Shown: positions 10,879-21,680 of the stretch, one piece after another
How positions within the stretch are numbered: the stretch's first letter is position 1
Layout: the number at the start of each line of letters is the position of its first letter
NCBI GenBank assembly: GCA_020744425.1
Contig: JAGMUV010000020.1
Coordinates: forward strand, 1,116,001 to 1,180,000
DNA: 64,000 nt
DNA from: Dactylonectria macrodidyma
Taxonomy: Eukaryota; Ascomycota; Sordariomycetes; Hypocreales; Nectriaceae
Reading direction: 5' to 3'
The notes under the pieces: model-generated
What the model was told of the DNA's origin: nothing
The model's input: only the letters and a program-made list of their open reading frames with translations
Databases searched by the model: none
Position numbers and translations under genes: made by a program

Positions 10879-12771
10879 GTCAATCTCGAAAAACACACCA
10901 GAAATATTGGACTCTCCACAATATCACACATTCCACTCTATGAATCAGATGCGAACCAATGTGGAGCTTTGTATGGACACGACAAGATCTCCATGGACCC
11001 CAGGGAGGAGGGTAAATTTTCTCTCGTCGCGCTCTCTTTAACTTTTGTGGGAAGTAAAGACTGGCTCGAAGATCCGCCCCTTTTTGACAAGAAGACGTAC
11101 GGAACCCTTCGATCTCACTTCTACAGCGTCATCCTTATTAGCTGGTCGAAGGATCGTCACCTAGGAGAGCGTGTGGCTTCGGGCAGATTTACTTAAAGGC
11201 ATGGAAAAATTCGAGCCGAACATCCATGCGTCTGGCGCTTGCTTGACAAACGAACAACTAGTATCTAGCTATCCGCTCCATCGAGAACGAGTTGCTACTA
11301 TTACAGAGTAAAAAAAGCACAGTTTTCTTCACAATGGAAAGCATCTTTAAAACCCAATGCTTCCACAGCTGCCTAAGATCAAGATTTTTCAAGTTGGAAA
11401 AGCTTGAATCAAGATGAATAAATACATGGCCGACCCCAGGAGTCAGTAAGGAAGATTATCAATGTTAATCCAGTTGAGTTGTAATTCACGTTGTTTTGAA
11501 ATGCGGAATGATATTTAGAGTCTTGTCATTACTATGCAGATTCCAACCACACTAAAGTTTGCATAACTCTGCCTCACTTTAAGATCTGACCCAGTTCAAT
11601 AGGCTTCCAGCAATTAGTACTTATGCGCATTGCGTTGCTTGTTTCTGCGATGCCGTAATGAAATTAAAATTGTTGTCGTATCAGACTCCTCTTAAAGACA
11701 GTGTGGAGTCTTGAAAGCTCACAACGTTTGGAGTACCGGGGCGCAAGTATATTGGGGATAAGGGGCTTGATACATTATATTCACCATTACAGTCATTAAG
11801 CAAAGTGTTTAATTTCATCGGATGAACTGGTTCCAGTCCTCACAATCCAGTGGTGAGCATTTTGGCCAACACATTCATGTTTAAAATCCACTGCAACTAG
11901 CACAGTTCAATGCACTACTTCCCAAGCCATTGCAAACTCATTCAGTATACCGCTCAGTATCACCTCTATAGAGCGATTCGAGGTCCACAATCTTCGAGTC
12001 TGCCAAAACCAACTCCGCCGGAAAACCGATCACGTTGGCGGTCAGTGATGGTATAGACGAGGAAATCAATGCGCTGCATCAGAAAATGAAGTGTGCAACA
12101 ATTGATAGACAAGTTAACACTTCAAATGAGGTAGAAGCAGCTAATTGTAGTTCACGTTGCCTTTGGATTAAGGCTTCCAGATAAGTGGATGACGGATGGC
12201 CCGTTGCAAAAGAAAGCCTGTGGTACTTGTTGCTGAAGGAAATATAAGACCAAGCACTCTACAAATTGAGATAGTAGGACTCCCATTAGGGGTGCATGAC
12301 ATCATGAACAGAAAGAAAGGCTTGCAAGCCCGATCGGCGAGATCACATGGTCACAGGAGTATGGTCACACGCGTTGAAATATCTTATGACTGTATTCTTC
12401 TAGAGATTGACGGCTTTTTGCTTTCGCATGTATTGATTCTCAAATTTATCCAAGTTATCACGGGGGCATAGTTCCAAATCTTTGAATCACTGCACTCTCC
12501 CTGTCCCTGCTATGGGCAAAACGCTTCATCATGCATAGGGGATATCGCCATTTTCAGTAGGATATCAGAGAACCTGAGGCGGATTTGAAGGGAATGGTGA
12601 GCGCAATAGACTGAGAATAACGCTAAGTTGGACCGAATGTCGAAATCGTTCAGCAGGACCCAGGCCAATAAGTTTAATCAACCCGTTGTAGTAGACAATT
12701 CACTGACCCCTTTCTATATGAAATATGCACGATTGAAAATGTCGCGCGCTCAAGTATAATTGCATGATATT
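10879..12771. other. Intergenic, decayed
   Basis: No supported gene. It contains weak open frames (10969-11196, 12196-12471) without recognisable motifs and one copy of a 48-bp dispersed repeat at 11258-11305. The right end is the 3' flank of the ankyrin gene. Confidence 0.45.
11258..11305 (+). repeat. Short dispersed repeat, copy 1
   Basis: About 48 bp match 38774-38821 in the same orientation. The core words CCGCTCCATCGAG and CGAGTTG are exact, with transitions between. It is not part of any recognised gene in either place. Confidence 0.5.
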
Positions 12772-15700
12772 CTAAGAATTCTCAGTCTCTTTGACATGCC
12801 TTTGCGGGGTGTATTCTCGGAGAAGACGCGCCAGAATGTTGCGGCCTTGTTTATGCGCCAACAACGCAGCTTCATTGCACCTTGACTGGATCAAATCTAC
12901 CGTCATGTCGTTCTCTAGTAGCAGGTAGACCATGTCAAGCCGGCCATGGTAAGCAGCACATTGCAGCGCAGTCCACTCTCCAGGTGATGGGTCCGTTGAT
13001 CGTGACGGGGCATTAATATATGCCCCGTTCTCGATGAGGAGTTTAGCAATATTGATTTGGCCCCTGGAAGCAGCAACTTCCAAAGCTGTTGAAACATCGA
13101 TGAGTCGCCGCCCGCACGGGCTCAAAGGGGCATTGACGTCAGCCCCGTGGCCAATGAGTAGCTGCACGATGTCCTCGCGACCTGCGAAGACTGCAAAGTG
13201 CAGTGGCTTCCAGTTTATGATGTCCGCCGTGGAATTGACGTCCGCCCCATCTCTGATTAGATCCGGTACCAGGCCGAAAAATTCACAACGCGTCGCATGC
13301 GCCAAAAGTACTCCTTTGTCGCGAATGCGTGCACCAGCTTTGATGAGAATTCTGACCACCTCTTCTCCCTTTCCCTCACCACAGAAACCGTAGCTTTGAA
13401 AGGCACATCCAAGCGCAGTCCGCGAATCCGATTCCCGGGCAGGAGCGTTGACGTCGGCGCCTGTATCGAGCAGCAACTGCACAAGTACCTTGTCCCAACT
13501 TTCTGCCGCAATTTGGATCGGGAACTCGCCCCTCAAGCCAGGTATGTTGGGATTCGCTGCGTGAGACAATAACAGGATTGCTATATCCTGAAGATCACGA
13601 ATCGTCCCAGTGCGGCTCGGTGTGCGGCGTGCATGCTCTCTGAAGCTGTCGAGTGCCCACCAAAGTGGGGTGGCAGCTGAACATGAGTCAACGTTGTCAC
13701 TCATCGGTGTATGAGAGAGATGATTGACGTTGGCCCCAACTTGTATCAGGCATTGCACCATGCTCTTGTTGCCCCACGCTGCTGCGATTGCCAATGGCGT
13801 GATTTTTCCGTTCGGAAGATTCGGGTCGGCTCCATGTGACAGTAACATGGCCAAAGCATTCCGATCATTCTTCCTAGCAGCCGTACAGAGTGCAGTCTCC
13901 CCTCCAACAAGTAGATTGACGTCTGCACCGGCATCAAGCAGCACCTGGGCAACATCGAGATTGCTGCTCCTAATGGAAGCTTGTAGAATTGACCCTTGAA
14001 TATCGAACATGCTGTCGGTTGTGTATAGGGCATTGACGTCGACGCCTTGGTCCAAAAATTGCTCGACAGCAGGTAAATCGCCATTCGAGACCGCCATGTA
14101 CGTGGCGATCCAATACATGTCTATCGTAAAAGCCGCGCCTTGTAGTGTAAGAAGCCTAATCAGATTGAAGCTCCCTGCCCTAGCTGCGGCCTGTGGAGCA
14201 GTCAACCCACCCTGTAGGCTTGACGGCCCGTTGATATCGGCTCCGAGTGAGAGAAGAAGCTCGACTAGCTGCTCATCTCCCTTCTCCAGAGCTGCTTGAA
14301 GCGCCGTTAATCCCTTCAAGGGGCCGGGAGATGAATTCACTTCAGCCCCCCATGGAATAAGCAGTTGAGCCAAGTCGATTCGAACCTGGTTGGGCCGGAT
14401 CCCAAGGCCGTCACGCGTTTCGTCGAGATCCTCGCGGCCCAAGCCACAAGCCAGCTGGAGTGGCGTCGTTCCAAAAGCGTTTCGTGAATTTACCGCCGCA
14501 CCATGATTCAATAATAGTGTCATCATTTCAACGTTTCCGTTATTTACTGAGTGGTGCAAAGGGGATTGAAACCACACTCTCGATGTCTCCATCATGAACT
14601 GGTAAAACTCCCATACAATGGATTGACGAGGAGGCGTTGAAACTTTCTTCCAAATTATATCCCAGTCTAGACAGTCATTGGCTAGTGCTCCTGCGTCCAA
14701 GAGACGCTGTACCACATTGGTCTCGTTTTGTCGTGCGGCGATTTCTAGTGGCAAGAAAAAGGTCGCTCTGTCGATTCGCTGCTCGAATTCATCCGCTGCT
14801 GAAATGAGTAGGTCTTCCTGTATGTTTTTGTTGCCCTTGTTGTCCACGTCAAAACCAAATAACTTCATCAGGAACTCGAAGAATCTCCTCACTGACATCT
14901 CCATCTCATCGAGAATGTTGACTTTTGCACCTGCCTCTAGTAGAATTTCGAGCACGTCCAAGTCACTTTTCTTGATCGCAATTTGAAGTGCTCCTCCTGA
15001 GGTGTTTGACACATCATTCACAGGTGCCCCTGTTGACAAAAGTAATCGAATTATTTCGACATTTTGAACCTCTACCGCCTTCATCAGCAGAGTCCGCTCG
15101 GTGCGTCTGAGCAACAGGATTTTAGTGGCATCGTCGACTTCAACAACCTCCAGTTCACAGAACTGTTCAATGCTGGCACCTGATGCTATCAACATCTCAG
15201 CAATAGGAAAGTTCCCATGCTTGACTGAAATGGCGAGTTCGAGGGGACTGGAGGGCATTCCGACAGATGCAGCGTCGAGTTTTGCCCCATGGCGAACAAG
15301 CAGTCGAGAAATCTGATCGTTGCCTCGAAAAGTGGCTAGCTGAAGCGGCGTCCAAGTCTGGTTGATGGGAACAAACATATCCCTCCAGTGATCTGCTCTG
15401 TGATCGATGCTGTTGTAGTTGACATCAGTATGATGCCTAAGTAAACTTGAAACCAAAACTGTGTTTTCGAGACTGATAGCGCTGAGGAGAAGATGGTTTA
15501 AGAACACTTGAAAGGTCGGACTTGGGATTCTTTCCAACCGACAGATGAATTGGTAGAAGAGAGCAGCGCTTCCACTGTCTATAATCCAGGTCAAGAAACG
15601 ATCTATGTCTTTTAAGTCCAGAAGGTTATTCGAAGATAAATACATCAAGCACTGAATCAAGAGGATGAACGGTTCGTTTGATTGGAGGTTGGTGTCATTA

Positions 15701-16530
15701 TTCGAATCTCGAGGCAAAACGTCTGGGAGACGTTGCAGGATGAAAATAGTAGGGTCAGTGTCGTTGTGCTTTTTAGGTCGGCCGAGAATTTTTGCAAGGA
15801 GACTTCTTGCGCTTCGCAGAGAGAGGTCGCCATCCGAATAGCAGAAAAACGGCGAACCGTAGGGGTTAACCCACGTCAAACTTGGAATGAGTTTATGTAC
15901 CATCCAGGAGACTGCGATTGTTCAGTATAGTGAGCCAAGCCACTCAAATGCGTCACCACTTACGGTGAGGACCGAGGGTGCTCTGAAATAGAACCCATGG
16001 AAGTGTGGCCATACTGGCATGGAAAACAGGATCAGGAGATGGGGAGCGTATTGTAAGACCTCGAGTAGACGAGCAATTGGCCACAACTTATTGGCGAGAA
16101 TTAATAGCCTGCCATAAACTACTACGAAGAAGATTTACGTACCTGACTGAAACGAATCTTCAACAGTGAACCCATACCGACCTGGAGCTCTCTTTAGCCT
16201 CCTGGGGTTGATTTCTCTGTAATTTAGTAAGACTATGGATTGCTTTTGAGCCGAAGTTCTAGCATGAACGAGTTTCCAGTCATCTTTCTTCAGATTCTTT
16301 GACATATTCCAAAATGCTAGTCGGCTGACATATTCTTTTTTCCTATGATCAAGCGTGAGCAGGGTGGCATACTGCAAGAAATATCATACTTACGTCGCGT
16401 TGAAGTTGTGCTTCACCCTCATGAGCTCCATGGTTTTACCCAAAGTCATGTCGTCAATGATGTAGTACGAGCGGATGTGTTCCTTCTGCGCATCCCAAAG
16501 CTCTGGAGGCTTCTTAGGAAGACGAGGCAT
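12772..16530 (-). CDS. Clr5-domain ankyrin-repeat protein
   Basis: Three minus-strand exons, 16530-16394, 16342-16143 and 15911-12772, join in frame to about 1158 residues. Introns are 51 nt (GTAAGT...TAG) and 231 nt (GTACGT...CAG). The N-terminus is a Clr5 domain split by the first intron: WDAQKEHIRSYYIIDDMTLG, MRVKHNFNAT, then KKEYVSRLAFWNMSKN. About 20 ankyrin repeats fill most of exon 3 (for example DVAQVLLDAGADVNLL and DIVQLLIGHGADVNAP). Clr5-ankyrin proteins are abundant in filamentous fungi; their function is mostly unknown and a regulatory or scaffold role is inferred. The second intron is long and contains a 19-nt exon-like island (near 15960-15985) that would break the frame, so I left it out. 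Its start faces that of a small membrane-protein gene. Confidence 0.85.
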
Positions 16531-17281
16531 GTTGGCAGGAGACGTACTTGAGCAGCGGAATTTGGCAAGGAAGTGATAAACAAATTGCATATATTGAGAT
16601 GATAATTTCGACAAAGCCAGGAGCGGGGGAGACGAGTATTTGTGTCCATTTGGTCCAATCGAGGTTCTACGACAGAGAGCCTCGTTTTCTTCCGGCCTCA
16701 GGCAGAATGCCAGGAAAGTCGTGTTGAGGTCGAATGAGAGGCGCACAATGCGTAACGCCACAAACTGTTTGATTGGAGGCCGACTTGCAACCAAGTCAGC
16801 TTGGCCACGTCTGACCATGCCAAGAATGCCCAATTATCAGCCCAACAGCTTCACTTTACCAAAATTCCCTTTCCGCCTGAGGCTGCTACTCTCACCGACA
16901 GAATCCACCCTGCCAGAATTCCCTTTCCGCCTCAAACACCCACCCCACAGACTGAGCTGGCCATGCCAAAATTCCCTTTCAGCCACCAACCATTCACACC
17001 ATGATGCAATGGGCGAGCGGGGAGGTGCTTCCAACCCGCTTCAACGCCATACTGCGCCGCACCTCCGTGGTGACTTTTTGCTGCTAGATAGTCTGATACC
17101 AAAATTCCCTTTCCCTCTTGCGTCATGCGCGCAACCACATGGTAGACCCACGCTACCCGTGAGATGCTGGTTGCTGCTGCGCCTGGGATCCCCGATACCA
17201 AAATTCCCAATCACCCCAAAGATATATCCAGTCCCCGACCACAGCCATGAAGTCAATACTTAGTCACCTGCCGACGTGAAA
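16531..17281. promoter_or_regulatory. Divergent promoter of the Clr5-ankyrin and small membrane-protein genes
   Basis: The 751 bp separate two opposite start codons. The region carries a cluster of five CCAAAATTCCC-type motifs (see the repeat entry), which makes it the best candidate in the window for shared control of two genes. No clear TATA box was seen. Confidence 0.5.
16859..17212 (+). repeat. Cluster of five CCAAAATTCCC motifs
   Basis: CCAAAATTCCC occurs at 16859, 16966, 17099 and 17198, and with one change (CCAGAATTCCC) at 16913. Four copies extend to CCAAAATTCCCTTTC or close to it, and the first two extend further to CCGCCT. Spacings of about 54, 53, 133 and 99 bp rule out a simple tandem minisatellite. 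The sequence between copies is unrelated. All copies have the same orientation. Likely interpretations are binding sites in the divergent promoter or remnants of a short spreading repeat. Confidence 0.7.
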
Positions 17282-17560
17282 ATGGCCATCTCAATCGAGG
17301 CTCTTATCTCTATCATCGGCGTTTTGGTTGCCGTACCTCCAGGCGCTATTATTATTGTCCACCTTGCCAAGCAATGCCGGCCTCAGCCAACCACTGTTCA
17401 CGGTGAGTCCCAGCCGGTTGATCTTCTTTCATAACCTTCGTATACTCATCAACCAAAAGATAGATCTTTCGAGTCTCTCGACCTCGAGCCCGGCATCCGT
17501 CATCTGCCTCGCGTTTACCGCAGAATTGACTCACAACGATGGGCATCAAACACCACCTAG
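17282..17560 (+). CDS. Small single-pass membrane protein (73 residues)
   Basis: Two exons, 17282-17402 and 17460-17560, join across a 57-nt intron (GTGAGT...AAG). The protein starts MAISIEALISIIGVLVAVPP, continues with a hydrophobic helix (GAIIIVHLAK), and ends in a short basic cytosol-like tail containing SFESLDLEPGIRHLPRVYRR. A second acceptor four bases downstream (TAG) would give a different, Ser/Thr-rich tail; I prefer the first because the charged tail looks protein-like. The type is common near Clr5/NLR-like loci in fungi as I recall, but I cannot name a family. It is divergent from the ankyrin gene and lies just left of the transposon, apparently intact. Confidence 0.55.
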
Positions 17561-17773
17561 TCTCAGCAAATAAGATCTGTCAGTCAATTACACGATGCTG
17601 ATCCTGGCCTCCCCCGCCGGCTATCTTGCTGATGGAGCGTCGGGCCTGTTAATCGAAGAAATGTGAAGTTCATTTGGCCCGAAACCTTATTTCAGTTAAT
17701 TGATACACCATTCATGTAATCTACCTACCCATGTCACAGCGACGCTTTTGTACCTATGCTCAGTGAGAATCGA

Positions 17774-17881
17774 GGGGGCCAATAGGCGCGCTACCGGTGG
17801 TGTAAATAAGTGTTATGTGTTGTACTACTAGTAGTGCGATTAAGATAATTATGTAAGTATCGCTTAATGTGTAAGCTGGCC
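17774..17881 (+). repeat. Left terminal inverted repeat of the MULE
   Basis: It begins GGGGGCCAATAGGCGCGC and pairs with 26940-27047 over 108 positions without indels. About 11 positions differ, all transitions, as expected from independent RIP of two arms. Confidence 0.93.
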
Positions 17882-18484
17882 ATGCTGTGAAGTAAAGCAG
17901 ATACTGCGTACTATGAAAAGATAATATAAACCTAAAGAAAGGGAAGTTAAGGATAGGGTTAAGTAAGAGAGAGAGGAAACTTTACTTATAATATTTTAAG
18001 TTTATTACTTATTTATAGTTAAAAGAAAAGTATAAAAAATTAATAGACTAAGTATTAACTATAATATAGTCTTTAGCCTAGCTATTATTTAAGTATAAAG
18101 CCTATTACTTAATAGTATTCTACTTAATACTCTCTTAGATCTCTTTTATCTCTTTTTATCTATTTACTAAAGGGTTATTATTTATTTCTTTAGAGATATG
18201 CGCTTTAATCTAGTTATCCTTAGTCTTACTCTAGTCTAAGTATACTATTATCTCCTCCTTAATCTATTCTCTTAACTTTAATAGTATAATATAGTGCTTT
18301 AATATCTGCTTATAGCTTAAATACTATTTATAATAAGTCTTACTATACTATTAAAGCAGGCTTATAGCCTTTTAATATTACTGATTAGTTTTTAACCCCT
18401 CTTAGGGCAGCTAGTTATACTATGCCTCCTGTGCTATAATATATTATTAATAAATAGTACTAGGATAATTATAGTATAACTCTG

Positions 18485-18520
18485 ATTCTGGCTCTGGCTC
18501 TGGCTCTGGCTCTAGCTTTG

Positions 18521-18593
<73 letters not shown>

Positions 18594-18643
18594 CTCTAGC
18601 TCTGGCTCTGGCTCTGGCTCCGGTTCTGACTCTGGCTCTAAGG
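18485..18643 (+). repeat. Hexanucleotide microsatellite (GGCTCT)n
   Basis: Roughly 25 units of GGCTCT with few interruptions (CTCTAGCTTTGG near the left end, a second CTAG further right). It lies in the MULE interior, within the zone that would encode the transposase C-terminus; the minus strand would read as repeated Glu-Pro, Arg-Ala or Ser-Gln. Unlike its surroundings it keeps many TpG steps. Confidence 0.9.
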
Positions 18644-19242
18644 ATAGTAATACTACCTTTAGTGAGTGTGGCTATAGCTCTATATCTAAGAGCGACTCTT
18701 ATAGTACTATAGGCTATAAAGTTAAGCTTACTACTAGTATTAGTAGAGGTATGATTGGATTATAATTAAGCATTAGTATAGAATGTAGAGTGATTTCTAA
18801 TAATAAAGCTAGAGCTAAAGCTATAGTCTTTTAAGATAGTGCTGTAATTAAAGATAATATAAGATGTATATAGCATAGCTTATAAGTGTGTGATTTCTTT
18901 ATATAGCTATACTAATAGCACTTTGTATATTAAGGAGCTGCTTTAATCTATTTAAGCGCTTATAATACTTACTTAATAGCCTTAAATATAGATAGCTTAT
19001 AATAAGTACTAGTCTTTATAAGTATTAATCTAGCTATAACTTAGTTAAACTATTAGTAAGGCTCTATAAGTATTTAAGGCCTCTCTTCTTACTGAAGATA
19101 CTAATATATATAAAAATGATCTAACTAAAGAGGCTTCTCTTTTTATATAAAGGACTGAATTATATAAGAATAGAGAAGGCTAAGTAATTTTATAAACCTT
19201 TTTATATAAGTAAGAAGTGCATTATCTTATAGAAGCTGCTTC

Positions 19243-19451
19243 TGTTAGAAAGCTTGTGTAGCACTTAGATGACTTAATTGTGTGTATATTATATGTATCT
19301 ATCTAGGAGGTCTCCTGGCTGTAACTGCGTATATATTCTAATTACTACTAAAAGTAGGGGCCTGAAGTATTTACACTAATAAGCAGTCTTAACCCTAGAG
19401 GTCACTACATGACCGCCCGATCAGGTGCTTTATATATAATCTAATCTAATA
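19243..19451 (-). repeat. LTR of the copia element (3' LTR in element orientation)
   Basis: 209 bp, same length as the partner at 25132-25340. All differences seen are transitions, many changing CpA to TpA or TpG to TpA. The shared stretch CTATCTAGGAGGTCTCCT is intact in both. Confidence 0.9.
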
Positions 19452-21114
19452 CGCCCCTTTAGCTTAAGGGTATTGCTATTAAGCTGCGCTCTTCATCTTT
19501 CCTTAGTTATTCTAATTAATTAAAGAGATCTATTAGCTTAAGCTGCTAGGTGAATTTAGTAAATGCCTCTCCTAGTAGGCTCTTCATTAAACTATTAATA
19601 AGTAATTATATTAATAGAATATAGATTACTTTAATCTTTTCTTCTAATATCTCTTACTTAAGCTAGTAGTTATGAATATTAATATACTATAACTTTATCT
19701 ATAGCTATATAAGCTCTACTATAACTAGTTAGATAGTCTGTTTATTATTATACTTAATAGTAACTCTTAAGAGTAAGGCAGTTACTTAGTGAGCGGTTAG
19801 TAAAGATAAGTCGATTTTTAATACTAAAATAAGTCTGCTTATAAAGAGGGCTTCTTTAATAGCCTAGGATAAAGCGAGTAACTTAGCTTTAGTTATTAAT
19901 ATTATAACTATATCCTACTTATTTACTCTCTATAATATAACCCCTCTGAATAGCTTTATAATAAAGGCTTATAAGCTTTAATAGTCTGCTAAGTTATTTA
20001 TAAAACTTATATTAAAAGCTATTTATAAGCTATCTTCTTTATATCTAAGGATCGTACTATATTTAAAAGAAAGACTGTATATTTTAATAAGGTATTATAA
20101 GGCCTGATCGGCCGCTTAATAGTACTATAGCTCTAGGTTCTAGTTAAACCTAGCTAGCCAGCTTACTATAAATGCTATATCCGGTTAGGTCATTATAGCT
20201 ATATATATAATCATTCTAACTTTATATTAATAAAGATTAATACTTCTAAAGCTAGTAATCTTTTTATAGAGTAATAGTTCTTCTTATATTATAAGAATTA
20301 TCACTTATAGTCTTAGTATATAATTAGCAAGCAGTTAGTGCATCTTATTAATATAAGAGGACTATGAGAGCTATAGGCAATAGTTTCTATAGTCTTAGAT
20401 TACTTCGATCCTTAGGAACTACTATAGAGGCTTACCTCCTTTTAAATAATAGGTCTTCTATAGGTCTTCTATTAGTAATATTACTTAGGGTTTGACCTGC
20501 TTTAGAAAGCAGAGGATGTAGTTATTTATATAGAAGAAGAAGATAATATCCTTATAAAGCTAGTAATAGTTCTTACCTAGCACTTAGCGAAAGCCTGCTA
20601 GTAGTAAACCCTTCTTAAAGTGCTTTTACTATAAAAGAGGCAATTGTTTAAGACTATAGAGGGCTTTCTATAGCTTTAGAATTATTCCTAGCTTCTAATA
20701 TCTTCTAGGCATTTCTATATAAATCTCTTTATTAAGCTTTATATATATAAAAGCATTAATTATATTATATTATAGTATATTATAGTTAAAACGGTTAGCT
20801 AGAATTATAAGGGTCCTAAATAATATGCTTACTAGAGTTATTATATAGATCTCTTAGTTATTAATCGCTTACTAGTTACTATATATTATAAAGCGTGCTT
20901 TAATCTTTAAGAATCTTCTATACTTATTAAGCTTATAAACATAGACCTAATAGTAGCTAAGCACTTAGCAATCTTTTATTATAGACTTAATAACTTCGAT
21001 TTATAATTATAATTTTATATAATTTTATAAATATGCTTTCTTAACTATAAGTATTATATCTTAATATAGATGACTTAATCTCTTTATATATAAGCTAGGA
21101 AGTGGCTCTAATAG

Positions 21115-21680
21115 TGAAACGACCTTGGCGGACGAGGAAGAAACCACACCCAAATGGCTAGCTATCTTTCCGGGGCCAATCGTGACTGACGCCGTCTCGC
21201 CGCCTCCAGCAGAGGTCGGCAGCGGCTGCTTCCAGCACTACCGCAGGTGAAGATGACAGGCCGGTCTCTTCAAGATAGCTAGGAAAGTGTCTAATTAGAC
21301 GCTTTATCGGGTTGGATCGCCGCTGTGGATTGTGGCAAGGCTCGAAAAGATGAAGGTTGCAGCGGCAGATCCGGGCTTGGGTGGAAGACCGCGGACGCGG
21401 TCGGTCGGCTCGCAGGAAGAGGGCGTATTCGGCCGGATTCAAAGAGGTCTGATAGAAAGCAGGAAATCCGCAATGAAATTGATAGTCATACAGTCTAGAA
21501 AATAACAGTGCCGTCCAGTCCCGCAGCTGAGAGGCTTCTCTGCCTCCCCAGCTGTTGAAGCTGACGTTCCTGATGATGGTCTTGTTCCTTGAAAAAATCC
21601 CCAGAAAATCCCGAGACCTAGAGAGTTGAATCTCTAGTCCCCACAACCCTATCTAACCCCTGTCCCGCCACAATCGCATC
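21115..21680. mobile_element. 566-bp GC-rich, non-RIPped insert inside the copia element
   Basis: The sequence changes sharply from TpA-rich decay to ordinary GC-rich DNA and back. AATAG precedes it (21110-21114) and follows it (21681-21685), which suggests a 5-bp target duplication. The two ends show weak inverted similarity (TGAAACGACCTTGGCGG against TGATGCGATTGTGGCGG). The minus strand has one open stretch (21158-21646) with no family I recognise. It is most simply a small non-autonomous element, or captured host DNA, that arrived after RIP of its host. It lies between the integrase and reverse-transcriptase traces. Confidence 0.6.

Noticed and set aside
15960..15985. 19-nt micro-exon in the second intron of the ankyrin gene
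   Set aside because: It has good splice borders, but including it shifts the frame of the ankyrin exon.
16859..17212. CRISPR-like array
   Set aside because: Motif copies are short and irregularly spaced, and the organism is a fungus.
16640..17263. Plus-strand open frame with PKFPF repeats
   Set aside because: The peptide repeats come from the DNA motif and appear in more than one frame; the frame also overlaps the Clr5-ankyrin promoter.
18518..18712. Open frame encoding a long Leu-Ala repeat
   Set aside because: It is only a translation of the GGCTCT microsatellite; other frames give equally long Ser-Gly or Glu-Pro runs.
21158..21646. Minus-strand open frame in the GC-rich insert as a gene
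   Set aside because: The 162-codon frame has no recognisable motif, and long open frames are expected by chance in GC-rich DNA. Kept only as part of the insert.
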